DNA from: Pseudosulfitobacter sp. DSM 107133
GTDB taxonomy: Bacteria > Pseudomonadota > Alphaproteobacteria > Rhodobacterales > Rhodobacteraceae
Assembly: GCF_022788695.1 (NCBI RefSeq)
Contig: NZ_CP085154.1
Coordinates: 434,001-498,000 of the forward strand
Direction: 5' to 3'
Length of the DNA: 64,000 nt
The notes beneath the pieces are model-generated. The model ran no database searches, was not told the origin of the DNA, and worked only from the letters and a program-made list of their open reading frames with translations. Position 1 is the first letter of the stretch. Every line of letters starts with the position of its first letter. Shown piece after piece: positions 46,463 to 55,080 of the stretch. A program made the position numbers and the translations under genes.

Positions 46463-47494
46463 ATGAATGTATTTATCGGATTGGATGTATCTCTGGCAAG
46501 CACTGCGATTTGTGTGCTGGGGCCACAGGGGAGGATCGTTGAAGAATTACAGGCGGAGAGCGAGCCTGAGGCATTAGTACGTGCAATAGCGTCATTGTCA
46601 TATTCGATCGATGCGATCGGGCTCGAAGCCGGACCTTTGTCCCAATGGCTGAGCAAGGGAATGGAAGAAGCTGGCTTTGACGTGGTCATGATGGAAACAC
46701 GATTGGTGAAGGCAGCCTTGAAAGCCATGCCGATCAAGACCGACAGGCGCGATGCCCAGGGCATTGCGCGCTTGCTTCAAATGGGATGGTACAGGCCCGT
46801 GCACCGCAAATCTGTGTCCTCCCAGGAAATCCGCGCGTTGCTGACGGCGCGCAAGTCAGTTCAGCAGGCCATCATCAACCTTGAGCTTTCGATGCGGGGT
46901 GTTCTGCGAAACTTTGGCATGAAGCTGGGGCATGTCACCAGGATTAGGTACGAGGCCCGGGTGAGGGAACTGGTTGAGCAGAATGAGATCCTGTCCGCGT
47001 CGACTGAGGCTCTTCTGCGCGCGCGTTCCCAGTTGCGCGCCGAGTTGGCTGACTTGGATGCCAAAATCGCGGGTCTGGCAAAACACGACGATGTTTGCCG
47101 TTTGATGATGACGATGCCAGGTGTCGGTCCGATCGTCGCCCTGACAGTCAAATCTGCGATTGATGATCCGACCCGCTTTGCGCGGTCGAAGGATGTCGGA
47201 CCGTGGGCGGGGCTTACGCCAAGGCGCACGCAATCCGGAGAGATGGACATCGTTGGACAAATCACGCGAGCCGGTGATCGCGGGCTTCGAACCGCGTTGT
47301 ATCAGGCAGCGATGATCCTGATGCACCGTGGTGCCCCGAACTGGCTGCAATCTTGGGCACTTAAAGTAGCGCACAGGCGTGGGGCGAAGAGGGCCATGAT
47401 TGCACTTGCTCGACGCATTGGCGTCGTCTTGCACCGCATGTGGATAGACGGCACGCCGTTCCGCTACACGCAGAACTCCGGCGCGACTGCATGA
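46463..47494 (+). CDS. IS110-family transposase (DEDD recombinase), copy 2
   Basis: 343 residues, identical to the product of 30189-31220: RuvC-like residues D8, E55, D94/D97 and C-terminal serine S258. Start ATG 46463 after AGAAGGGCAACG. Apparently intact, so either copy could supply recombinase for both. It lies 207 bp after the RND pump gene and in the same direction, so read-through transcription from the efflux operon is possible. Confidence 0.93.
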   Translation: MNVFIGLDVSLASTAICVLGPQGRIVEELQAESEPEALVRAIASLSYSIDAIGLEAGPLSQWLSKGMEEAGFDVVMMETRLVKAALKAMPIKTDRRDAQGIARLLQMGWYRPVHRKSVSSQEIRALLTARKSVQQAIINLELSMRGVLRNFGMKLGHVTRIRYEARVRELVEQNEILSASTEALLRARSQLRAELADLDAKIAGLAKHDDVCRLMMTMPGVGPIVALTVKSAIDDPTRFARSKDVGPWAGLTPRRTQSGEMDIVGQITRAGDRGLRTALYQAAMILMHRGAPNWLQSWALKVAHRRGAKRAMIALARRIGVVLHRMWIDGTPFRYTQNSGATA

Positions 47495-47854
47495 GCGGGA
47501 AGCTTCAAGGACAATTCAGAGCGGAGGGTTGAGCTGCGCCTCATGACAGGTACGTCGAGGTCCCTTGCCGGGACGAGGTTCCTGGAGATGCCGAAGGCCC
47601 GCAAGTTATCAGCAAATGCTGAATACGCGGGAAAGATGGGCACCCAGGACCAGATTTGGACCAGGCATAGAGTGGCAGCTATGAGGCTGACTACGGACGG
47701 AAGAACGAAGCCCGGGTAGGGGGTGTCCCTCAGTCCTGATGTGCGGTTGCAGTGAAAAAGGAAAAGTAAGCTTTTGAATTTGTGTCTTAAACTTGGTGAG
47801 GAATGAGATCCTCGCCGGGATTTTTGACTTGCCCGAAACCCTTGACAGAGGCCC
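47495..47854 (+). ncRNA. Candidate bridge RNA region of the IS, copy 2
   Basis: Same 360-bp non-coding segment as 31221-31580. The candidate target guide CGAAGGCCCG (47592-47601) pairs with the local right flank CGGGCGTTCG (47870-47879) at nine of ten positions. The RNA is inferred, not shown. Confidence 0.45.
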
Positions 47855-47866
47855 GCCCCATTACGG
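47855..47866. repeat. Right sub-terminal inverted repeat, IS copy 2
   Basis: GCCCCATTACGG, three bases from the inferred right end of the element. Confidence 0.85.
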
Positions 47867-47869
47867 AAG

Positions 47870-47920
47870 CGGGCGTTCGCGCCGGGTGTCGCGAAGGGGC
47901 GGTTCGAGCCCTTGCCGTTT
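47870..47920 (+). repeat. Repeat A, copy 3, right half
   Basis: CGGGCGTTCGCGCCGGGTGTC followed by GCGAAGGGGCGGTTCGAGCCC; compare 31596-31650. Confidence 0.68.
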
Positions 47921-47930
47921 GTCACCTGCG

Positions 47931-48041
47931 CGGCGATTTGGTTGCTGTTGCGCGTGACGGACAGCTGGGCTGTGCTTGGCTGCCATAAAGTGGCATGCAC
48001 GACGGTCGGATCGCCGCACCACGGCCCGTCGATGCGCGGCT
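47931..48041 (+). repeat. Repeat D, copy 1
   Basis: CGGCGATTTGGTTGCTGTTG..CTTGGCTGCCATAAAGTGGCA..GGTCGGATCGCCG..CCCGTCGATGCGCGGCTT. A direct, roughly 80-85 % similar copy lies at 54196-54307. The rest of 47921-48180 shows no gene. Confidence 0.78.
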
Positions 48042-48061
48042 TAGCGAACATCAGCTATGTC

Positions 48062-48110
48062 GCGCTCACCGGACTTCGATGCACTATGCGACGAATGTCG
48101 GCTTGGAGCC
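48062..48110 (+). repeat. Repeat E, left copy (flanks the broken decarboxylase gene)
   Basis: CACCGGACTTCGATGCACTATG..GACGAATGTCGGCTTGGAG. A direct copy lies at 49771-49818 on the other side of the pseudogene. Confidence 0.72.
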
Positions 48111-48180
48111 CAGACTCAGCGATGCTGCGCATGGCACGAATGGCCGCTCTACAAGGTGTGGTCAAAATCGTAACCAAAAC

Positions 48181-49584
48181 CTAAGCACGGATGCGTCGCC
48201 ACGCCGAAATGATTGCCTCCGCTGAGCGCGCACCGTCTTCCAACGTCATGGGGCCAGAGCATACCGAGATCCGCATGGCCGTGCGTCCACGCCAATGTCC
48301 AGCACTTGGATAACATATTCCCTCAGCCTGAATGGCAGCAAGCGTTGCCTCCGTCTTGCGACCAGCGTCTGGGTCGCCGTCATCTCCACACGTCAGGACA
48401 ACTTGATTCAGAGCCACATCATTGAGCACCGTCAGTCCCGACTCTTGCGCGAGACGCTCCGCAATATGTCTTGCAATTGAACAGTGACGGTCGATCATCT
48501 CAGCAACACCGGATCGTCCCAAGGTCTTTAGCATAGCCCAGACGGCAATTCCCCGCGCTCGCCGCGAAAGCTCGGGAGCGTAGTCCGCAGGGTTGCGCCG
48601 TTCCTCTTGGGGCAAATAGCTGGCAGTCGATCCCATTGCACGCTGTTGTGCCCCCCGGTCACGAACCACGACAACTCCACAATCATAGGGTATCTGAAGC
48701 CATTTGTGGGCATCTGCGGCCCAACTATCCGCACCGGCCATCCCTCTTGTTAGATGTTGGGTCCCCGGCGCTGCCGCGGCCCAGAGTCCGAATGCTCCAT
48801 CTACATGCACCCATGCCGCGTGTTTATGAGCGATAGGAATGAGGTCCTCGAACGGATCGAAGGCGCCGCTGTTCACGTTGCCCGCCTGCAGGCACACTAC
48901 GGTCGGGCCATCAAGGCTTTCCAATACTTCGGCAAGTCGGTCAGGCCGCATTCGGCCTTGTGTGTCGGCCTCTGCAATGTGGACGCGCTTTGAGCCGAAG
49001 CCCAGCATTCGAAGTGTCAGATAGACCGACGAATGCGCTTCCCCCCCTAGAACCACGTTGACCTGAGGAGCGCCAAACAACCCATCCGCTTCGACATCCC
49101 AACCAGCCCTGTCCAGAAGTGCGGTCCGGGCGGCGGCAAGTGCCGTAAAGTTCGCCATGGTCGCGCCTGTCGCAAAACCAAGACCCGCGTCTGCGGGCAA
49201 GCCAAGCAGGTCGAGCAACCATTCTGCCGCAACTTATTCAGCGGCCGACGCACCCGGCGCAATGTCGGCAAAGCTGGCAACCTGCCCCCAGGCCGACGTT
49301 AACCAGTCTGCTGCGACGGCTGCAGGATGCGAAGCACCAATGACCCAGCCAAGAAATCTAGGGTTGGTTGTGCCCATCAATCCCGGCTCTATTCGGTTGA
49401 TCAGCTCTCCGATGACCGCATCAGCAGCCATTCCTTGTTCGGGCATGCATTCGCGAAACCGTTCCAGGGCGGCAGGTGCCGGTTCTGAAGGGCAAACCGG
49501 TCGAGTATGATCGTCGCGTCGATAAGCCAGTGCTGCTCTCAAAGCCAATGAAAATGCAGTTTCTTGGTCAGAGCTGAGAGCCAT
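48181..49584 (-). pseudogene. PLP-dependent (group II / aromatic amino acid) decarboxylase, interrupted by an in-frame stop
   Basis: One continuous minus-strand frame from ATG 49584 (MALSSDQETAFSLALRAALA, after GGAGAATAAG) to 48181, broken by a single TAA at 49234-49236. The sequence around it reads ..GASAAE-stop-VAAEWLLDLLGLPADAG. Upstream, TNPRFLGWVIGASHPAAVAADWL and, downstream, ATGATMANFTALAAARTAL and DSWAADAHKWLQIPYDCGV (PLP lysine in the DAHKW motif) match the family. Without the stop the protein would be 467 residues, normal length. GAA-GAA to GAA-TAA is the simplest explanation. Unless the stop is read through, only a 116-residue fragment is made. Direct repeats flank the gene. Confidence 0.88.
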
Positions 49585-49770
49585 CTTATTCTCCACTAGT
49601 CGCCATTTGTAATGAAGACCACGGTACGAACGCAGAGCGAAATTACCAAGCAATTTGTAAGACTGGCTAACGTCGCTAGTTTGGGTCGCCCCAAGAACGA
49701 ATGTCTTTGGCTAGCTGGTTCATACTATTAGCTGTCCTTTGGGCAGCTGCAGCGAAAGTTAACTTTGTCC

Positions 49771-49818
49771 CGCGCACCGGACTTCGATGCACCATGCGGC
49801 GAAGGTCGGCTTGGAGGC
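49771..49818 (+). repeat. Repeat E, right copy
   Basis: CGCGCACCGGACTTCGATGC..CCATGCGGCGAAGGTCGGCTTGGAG; compare 48062-48110. Confidence 0.72.
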
Positions 49819-49866
49819 TAAATTGACTAGATTTCTTGTCCAACTTATCGTCACATCTCCCTGGAT

Positions 49867-50469
49867 TTGGCTGGGCTGATAGAAGTGAAGTCGTTAAGTA
49901 TCACTGATGCGTTAAAGTACTTGGGTGAAGACAAGTACGCGGTTTCCTTGGAGAACGCATGGTATCGGCGTCTTTTGTACAGAATTGGTGACAGCGAAGA
50001 CGAGTCAAGGCGGATAGGACGCTTTCTTGATGCACATCCGTTTCAGCTCACCTATGTCTTTTTGTCGATGGTGGAGTGGCTTCCGAAAAATACACATCGG
50101 CTGCTTTGGATCGATCATTTTGCGGATGGGTTTCCATCCCAGAAAAATCACTTTCTCAATATTATAGGTGACAATCTGGCTTCTGATCATCTGGTTGAGA
50201 ACCCAGCCATACTTTTTGGCCCGCTTTCCGACGACTTAGAGGATCAATTGGCTGGAACACCTCAGCAAAATGTAGAGGCCGAAGCGTTGGTTACACTTTG
50301 CATCTTGCTCAGCGTTGGACAATGGGATGCGAAATTGCTTTCGTGTGGGTCAACCGATTACGTCGAATTTTGGGAAGGTAACTTGCTGTTCTATTCGGAA
50401 AGTACCGAAGCCTTAAACCGTGCGGCTGAGATGTTTGATTTCTATGATCTCAAAACACCGTTGGCTTAG
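49867..50469 (+). CDS. Hypothetical protein, AT-rich and probably acquired
   Basis: About 195-200 residues; not recognised. Open from TTG 49867; GTG 49885 (read as MKSLSITDALKYLGEDKYAV) is another possible start, and neither has a clear ribosome-binding site. It is acidic and aromatic-rich (YVFLSMVEWLPKNTHRLLWIDHF, VEFWEGNLLFY), with no signal peptide or membrane segment. Base composition is clearly lower in GC than that of neighbouring core genes, with many codons rare here (TTA, ATA, AGA). The size, acidity and mobile-DNA context would fit an orphan immunity-type protein, but nothing in the sequence proves it. Confidence 0.55.
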   Translation: MAGLIEVKSLSITDALKYLGEDKYAVSLENAWYRRLLYRIGDSEDESRRIGRFLDAHPFQLTYVFLSMVEWLPKNTHRLLWIDHFADGFPSQKNHFLNIIGDNLASDHLVENPAILFGPLSDDLEDQLAGTPQQNVEAEALVTLCILLSVGQWDAKLLSCGSTDYVEFWEGNLLFYSESTEALNRAAEMFDFYDLKTPLA

Positions 50470-50517
50470 TCAGTCGAGGTTCTTCAGAGGCAGAAAAGTC
50501 CGCTCGTCTGCCCTTGC

Positions 50518-50580
50518 CCCAGACCCTGCCCAAGGACCGGTTTGGGACAGAAATGCGTGACGTTTCGGCCAGTATTGTGT
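50518..50580 (+). repeat. Repeat C, copy 2
   Basis: CCCAGACCCTGCCCAAGG..GGTTTGGG..GAAATGCGTGACGTTTCGGCCAGTATTG; compare 33445-33508. Confidence 0.72.
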
Positions 50581-50677
50581 GGCGTCGCCCCGTGGCCAGA
50601 GTCAGGAAACCAGCCATGTCAAAGATGCGCCACGTTCGCCCGTCGGGGCGCTGCGAATCGCCGATCGCACAAACAAA

Positions 50678-50699
50678 AACGGACGCCGAAGCGCCCGTT
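50678..50699 (-). terminator. Rho-independent terminator of cspA
   Basis: On the minus strand AACGGGCGC-TTCG-GCGTCCGTT followed by TTTG: a 9-bp stem with a G-T pair and a TTCG tetraloop, 25 bp after the cspA stop. Confidence 0.85.
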
Positions 50700-50724
50700 T
50701 CATCTATCATATCAACAAAAAGGC

Positions 50725-50931
50725 TTATGCCAGTGCGATGTTGATCGCGCTTTCGCGGTTGTCGCGGCCATTTTCGATGTCGAAAGTGACTTTCTGGTTG
50801 TCGGCCAGACCGGTCAGGCCCGAACGCTCAACAGCCGAAATGTGCACGAACACATCTTTGCTGCCGCCATCGGGTGCGATAAAGCCGTAGCCTTTTGTTG
50901 TATTGAACCATTTAACGGTGCCAGTAGCCAT
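50725..50931 (-). CDS. cspA: Cold-shock protein (CspA family)
   Basis: 68-residue single-domain RNA chaperone. [20 protein letters not shown] carries RNP1 (KGYGFI), and [10 protein letters not shown] is RNP2. It ends ESAINIALA. Length and motifs are those of CspA. Start ATG 50931 is preceded by AAAGGAGAATAACG. In front of that lies a small hairpin with six Ts, which may regulate the transcript. Strong own terminator. Confidence 0.93.
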   Translation of the reverse strand: MATGTVKWFNTTKGYGFIAPDGGSKDVFVHISAVERSGLTGLADNQKVTFDIENGRDNRESAINIALA

Positions 50932-51264
50932 CGTTATTCTCCTTTAAAAAACTGCCCACGGAATGCGGCAGGTCGGCAAAGTCTAGACAGATCGAGAGAC
51001 TGAGCCCGAAAAAGGAGCAGTGTGGTCGATAGGTGTAACGTCGCAGGTTGCATATGAGCACTCTTGGGCTCGAAATCAAGTAATATTCGACTCTGACCGG
51101 CTTTGGGCAAGACTGTGCCGATAGGTTTCGCTGCCCTGTTTTTGGGCGCCTGGCCTGTAAAAACCGGAGCTTTGGCAAGATAATTTTTTTACCAGTTGAT
51201 AAAAAAATTATTCCATGAGAGCATTTTTGCGAAGATGACAGCAAAATGTCTTGGGAGCGTGAAG
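50932..51264. other. Intergenic region between cspA and preT
   Basis: 333 bp without a gene. On the cspA side there is a terminator-like hairpin (50952-50971, CTGCC/GGCAG, followed on the minus strand by TTTTTT) directly before the ribosome-binding site. On the preT side there is an AT-rich promoter region with a RutR-like box at 51188. Open frames across it are not coding. Confidence 0.6.
51188..51203. promoter_or_regulatory. Candidate RutR box upstream of preT
   Basis: TTTACCAGTTGATAAA, an imperfect inverted repeat 61 bp before preT. It differs at three of 14 defined positions from the RutR consensus TTGACCA-NN-TGGTCAA. Confidence 0.5.
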
Positions 51265-52587
51265 ATGGTTGATGATGTGTTTACACCGGGGATCAAGGCC
51301 GGACGGCTGGAACAGGGTGCTTATGCGGCGCAGTTTTCAGACCTGCACCCGCCGTTGGACCACCACGAGGCGCTGGTCGCGGCGGATCGCTGCTATTTCT
51401 GCCACGACGCGCCGTGCATCACCGCCTGTCCCACGGACATCGACATCCCGCTTTTCATCCGCCAGATCGCCACGGGCACACCCGACGCCGCGGCCAAGAC
51501 GATCCTGGGGCAGAACATCATGGGCGGCATGTGCGCCCGCGTCTGCCCGACCGAACAGCTGTGCGAACAGTCCTGCGTGCGCGAGGTGGCCGAAGGCAAG
51601 CCGGTGCTGATCGGCCAGTTGCAACGCTATGCGACCGATCATCTGCAACAGCAGGGCATCCACCCCTTCACCCGTGCCGACGCGACGGGCAAGACCGTCG
51701 CGGTTGTCGGTGCTGGCCCCGCGGGTCTGTCCTGTGCGCACCGGCTGGCGATGCTGGGGCATGACGTTGTGGTCTATGACGCGCGGCCCAAGGCGGGCGG
51801 GCTGAACGAATTCGGCATTGCGGCCTACAAGACCCCGAACGGCTTTGCGCAGGACGAGGTGGATTGGCTGCTGAAAATCGGCGGCATCCGCATCGAGACG
51901 GGCAAGGCGCTGGGGGATGGTCTGACGCTGGATGCATTGAAGGCGGAGTTTGACGCGGTGTTTCTGGCCATCGGTCTGGGCGGTGTGAACGCATTGGACG
52001 CACAGGGCGCGGACAAGGACGGCGTCACGGATGCGGTCGATTTCATTTCCGAGCTGCGCCAGTCCAGCGACCTGTCTGCTTTGCCCATCGGGCGCGACGT
52101 GGTGGTGATCGGGGGCGGTATGACCGCGATTGACGCCGCCGTGCAGGCCAAGCTGTTGGGTGCGCTGAACGTGACGCTGGTCTATCGCCGTGGCCGTGAC
52201 CGGATGAACGCCAGCCCGTTCGAACAGGATCTGGCCGCCAGCAAGGGTGTGCGTATCGTCACCCATGCGGTGCCTGTGGCCGTGCATGGCAACGGTGCGG
52301 TCCGCGAGATCGAATTTGAATATGTCGATGGCGCGATGAAAGGCACCGGGGAAATGCTGCGCCTGCCTGCGGACCAGGTCTTCAAGGCTATCGGCCAGAC
52401 CCTGCAGGGCGACGGGCTGCCCGATCTGGAGGGGCGCAAGATCGCCGTGACCGGTGCGGGGCGCACCAGCGTCAAGGGTGTCTGGGCCGGGGGCGACTGT
52501 GCCTCGGGCGGGGACGATCTGACGGTGACGGCTGTTGCCGAAGGCCGCGACGCGGCGATGGACATTCACGCGGCGCTGACCGCATGA
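51265..52587 (+). CDS. preT: NAD-dependent dihydropyrimidine dehydrogenase subunit PreT
   Basis: Flavin and Fe-S subunit passing NADH electrons to PreA for reduction of uracil and thymine. The 440-residue product starts at ATG 51265. Cysteine motifs of the N-terminal Fe-S domain are CYFCHDAPCITACPTDIDIP and CARVCPTEQLCEQSC. The FAD-binding motif VAVVGAGPAGLSCAHRLAML is near residue 150, a second nucleotide-binding motif VVVIGGGMTAIDAAVQAKLL near 280, and the C-terminal GVWAGGDCASGGDDLTVTA. A slightly upstream start (51235) is possible. First gene of the pyrimidine-degradation region, 102 bp before preA. Confidence 0.94.
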   Translation: MVDDVFTPGIKAGRLEQGAYAAQFSDLHPPLDHHEALVAADRCYFCHDAPCITACPTDIDIPLFIRQIATGTPDAAAKTILGQNIMGGMCARVCPTEQLCEQSCVREVAEGKPVLIGQLQRYATDHLQQQGIHPFTRADATGKTVAVVGAGPAGLSCAHRLAMLGHDVVVYDARPKAGGLNEFGIAAYKTPNGFAQDEVDWLLKIGGIRIETGKALGDGLTLDALKAEFDAVFLAIGLGGVNALDAQGADKDGVTDAVDFISELRQSSDLSALPIGRDVVVIGGGMTAIDAAVQAKLLGALNVTLVYRRGRDRMNASPFEQDLAASKGVRIVTHAVPVAVHGNGAVREIEFEYVDGAMKGTGEMLRLPADQVFKAIGQTLQGDGLPDLEGRKIAVTGAGRTSVKGVWAGGDCASGGDDLTVTAVAEGRDAAMDIHAALTA

Positions 52588-52689
52588 GGTTTCGTGGCGA
52601 AACCTTCTTTATTAACAAAGGGTTAATCGAAAGCCCATGGTGCCCGGTCGAACCGTGCCCGCATATCCAACAACGGGAGGCCCTGAAAC

Positions 52690-53994
52690 ATGGCTGATCT
52701 GACTAGCGAATTCGTAGGCATCAAATCCCCCAACCCCTTCTGGCTGGCCTCGGCGCCGCCGACGGACAAGGAATACAACGTCCGCCGCGCCTTTGACGCG
52801 GGTTGGGGTGGTGTGGTGTGGAAGACATTGGGCATGGAAGGCCCGCCCGTCGTCAACGTCAACGGCCCGCGCTATGGCGCGATCTGGGGCGCGGACCGCC
52901 GCCTGCTGGGGCTGAACAACATCGAGCTGATCACCGACCGCCCGCTTGAGGTGAACCTGCGCGAGATGAAAGCGGTCAAGCGCGACTATCCCGACCGGGC
53001 GCTGATCGCGTCGATCATGGTGCCTTGTGAGGAAGAGGCGTGGAAGGCGATCCTGCCCCATGTCGAGGAAACCGGCGCGGACGGGATCGAGCTGAACTTT
53101 GGCTGCCCGCATGGCATGGCCGAACGCGGCATGGGCAGCGCCGTGGGGCAGGTGCCGGAATACATCGAAATGGTCACCCGTTGGTGCAAGATGTACACGC
53201 GGATGCCGGTGATCGTGAAGCTGACGCCGAACATCACCAACGTGCTGTACCCGGCCGAAGCGGCCAAGCGCGGCGGGGCCGATGCGGTGTCGCTGATCAA
53301 CACGATCAATTCGATCACATCCGTGGATCTGGACAATTTTGCACCCGAGCCGATGATCGACGGCAAGGGCACGCACGGCGGTTATTGCGGCCCTGCGGTG
53401 AAACCCATCGCGTTGAACATGGTGGCCGAGATCGCCCGCAACCCCGCCACAGCCGATCTGCCGATCAGCGGCATTGGTGGCGTGACCACATGGCGTGATG
53501 CGGCCGAGTTCCTGGCGCTGGGTGCCGGCAACGTGCAGGTCTGCACGGCCGTGATGACCTATGGGTTCAAGATTGTGCAGGAAATGATTTCGGGCCTGTC
53601 CGAATATATGGACAGCAAGGAAATGACATCGGTTGACCAGCTGGTGCGCAAGGCGGTGCCGAATGTGACCGACTGGAACCAGTTGAACCTGAACTATGTC
53701 GCCAAGGCCAGGATTGATCAGGATGCCTGTATTTCCTGTGGCCGTTGCTTTGCCGCCTGCGAGGACACCTCGCATCAGGCGATTGCCATGTCCGAGGATC
53801 GCACATTCACCGTGATCGACGAGGAATGCGTGGCCTGCAACCTGTGCGTCAATGTCTGCCCGGTCGAGGATTGCATCAGCATGGTGCCGATGGAAGCAGG
53901 CACAACCGATCCGCGCACGGGCAAGGTGGTGGATCCGGCCTATGCCAACTGGACGACGCACCCCAACAACCCGTCGGCGACGGCGGCGGAGTAA
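52690..53994 (+). CDS. preA: NAD-dependent dihydropyrimidine dehydrogenase subunit PreA
   Basis: FMN and 4Fe-4S catalytic subunit reducing uracil/thymine to the 5,6-dihydro forms. The 434-residue product has a dihydroorotate-dehydrogenase-like barrel (NPFWLASAPPTDKEYNVRRA, ELNFGCPHGMAERGMGSAVG, VKLTPNITNV). At the C-terminus it has two 4Fe-4S motifs, CISCGRCFAACEDTSHQAI and CVACNLCVNVCPVEDCI. Start ATG at 52690 follows ACGGGAGGCCC. Adjacent to preT, as in E. coli preTA. Confidence 0.95.
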   Translation: MADLTSEFVGIKSPNPFWLASAPPTDKEYNVRRAFDAGWGGVVWKTLGMEGPPVVNVNGPRYGAIWGADRRLLGLNNIELITDRPLEVNLREMKAVKRDYPDRALIASIMVPCEEEAWKAILPHVEETGADGIELNFGCPHGMAERGMGSAVGQVPEYIEMVTRWCKMYTRMPVIVKLTPNITNVLYPAEAAKRGGADAVSLINTINSITSVDLDNFAPEPMIDGKGTHGGYCGPAVKPIALNMVAEIARNPATADLPISGIGGVTTWRDAAEFLALGAGNVQVCTAVMTYGFKIVQEMISGLSEYMDSKEMTSVDQLVRKAVPNVTDWNQLNLNYVAKARIDQDACISCGRCFAACEDTSHQAIAMSEDRTFTVIDEECVACNLCVNVCPVEDCISMVPMEAGTTDPRTGKVVDPAYANWTTHPNNPSATAAE

Positions 53995-54341
53995 GCGATA
54001 CTCTTGCTGTCATAGGTCAGGCGAAATTGACCTTTGCGTCAAAGCTGTCCTGAAAGGGACAGCCGGACCTGTGCGGAGATGGCCGTGAATGGCGGGAATG
54101 AGGCCTTTCCGCCTGTCCTCGCGCGGGACAAGGCCGAAGGCCGCCGCGCATCATGCCTTAGGCATGTCTTCGACATGACGGGCCGCCCCACGGCACGGCG
54201 ATTTGGTTTCTGTTGCGCGAGACAGTTCGGTCGGATGTGCTTGGCTGCCATAAAGTGCCAGACACTAAGGTCGGATCGCCGTACCTCGTCCCGTCGATGC
54301 GCGGCTTTGCGTTCTGTTTCGAACGGCGGCTTCGTCAACAC
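53995..54341. other. Gene-free stretch with hairpin and repeats between preA and rutR
   Basis: 347 bp without a supported gene. It holds a perfect hairpin GCTGTCC-TGAAAG-GGACAGC (54044-54063, no T-run), a distant relative of repeat A (about 54020-54110) and repeat D copy 2. Confidence 0.6.
54196..54307 (+). repeat. Repeat D, copy 2
   Basis: CGGCGATTTGGTTTCTGTTG..CTTGGCTGCCATAAAGTGCCA..GGTCGGATCGCCGTACCTCG..CCCGTCGATGCGCGGCTTT; direct copy of 47931-48041. Confidence 0.78.
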
Positions 54342-54977
54342 TTACGCCGGGGTGCTGTTCTGCCCCGGTGTCAGCAGGTTCCGAAACATGGTCTGCAAGA
54401 ATTGCGAGGCCGCGTCGGTCGGCTCTTGTCCCTCAAGCAGCACCGCGATCTGCGCCTGAAAGTCGGCATAGTGCTGTGTGGTGGCCCAGATCGAGAAAAT
54501 CAGGTGGCGCGGATCGACCTGCGCCAGTTTGCCCGCGTCCATCCACGCCTGAATCACCGCGCAGCGGGCATCGAACAGCGGCTTGAGATCGGCACGCAAA
54601 TGCGGGTCCATGCGCGGCGCACCTTGCAGGATTTCATTGGCAAACAGGCGGCTTTCTCGGGGCAGGTCGCGCGACATTTCCAGCTTGCGATGAACATAGG
54701 CCAGAATCTCGGTCAGCGGGTCGCCGTTGGGGTCCAGTTCGATCAGCGGGTCCAGCCAGGTCTCCATCAGCTGGCTGAGGAGTGTAACGTGAATTTCTTC
54801 TTTTCCGTCAAAGTAATAGAGGATGTTCGGCTTGCTCAGCCCCGCCTGTTCCGCGATCTGGTCCAGCGTGGCACCGCGAAAGCCGTGGGCCGAGAAAACA
54901 TCAAGCGCGGCATCCAGAATTTTGCGCCGGTTGCGCTGCTGGATGCGGCTGGGTTTTTTCTGGGTCTGGTCGGCCAA
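54342..54977 (-). CDS. rutR: TetR-family regulator, RutR-like
   Basis: 211-residue regulator from TTG 54977 (then ADQTQKKPSRIQQRNRRKIL); no in-frame ATG occurs near the conserved start. The helix-turn-helix is ILDAALDVFSAHGFRGATLD..IAEQAGLSKPNILYYFDGKEE. The C-terminal part (YVHRKLEMSRDLPRESRLFANE, HLIFSIWATTQHYADFQAQIA) is typical of the RutR/YcdC ligand domain. RutR senses uracil/thymine and represses pyrimidine catabolism. It is divergent from the amidohydrolase gene, and a RutR-type box lies in the shared region. Confidence 0.85.
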   Translation of the reverse strand: MADQTQKKPSRIQQRNRRKILDAALDVFSAHGFRGATLDQIAEQAGLSKPNILYYFDGKEEIHVTLLSQLMETWLDPLIELDPNGDPLTEILAYVHRKLEMSRDLPRESRLFANEILQGAPRMDPHLRADLKPLFDARCAVIQAWMDAGKLAQVDPRHLIFSIWATTQHYADFQAQIAVLLEGQEPTDAASQFLQTMFRNLLTPGQNSTPA

Positions 54978-55080
54978 TGGACACGCCTTTTGGTTGCTGC
55001 AAATTCGGGCATTTGCGCAAAGCTTGCGCAATGCCTCCCAGACAGTTCTTGACTCAAAAGGTGCAGAGCGCAATCGTGTA

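Larger units (their letters stand above)
46309..47869 (+). mobile_element. IS110-family (IS1111-group) insertion sequence, copy 2
   Basis: Same element as 30035-31595 in the same orientation, offset by exactly 16,274 bp. Both strands translate identically and no difference was seen in the compared sequence. Sub-terminal repeats are at 46316-46327 and 47855-47866. The joined flanks give ..CTTGGTGGG|CGGGCGTTCGCGCC.., another copy of repeat A interrupted at the same point as copy 1. No target duplication. Near-identity implies recent transposition or gene conversion. Confidence 0.87.
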
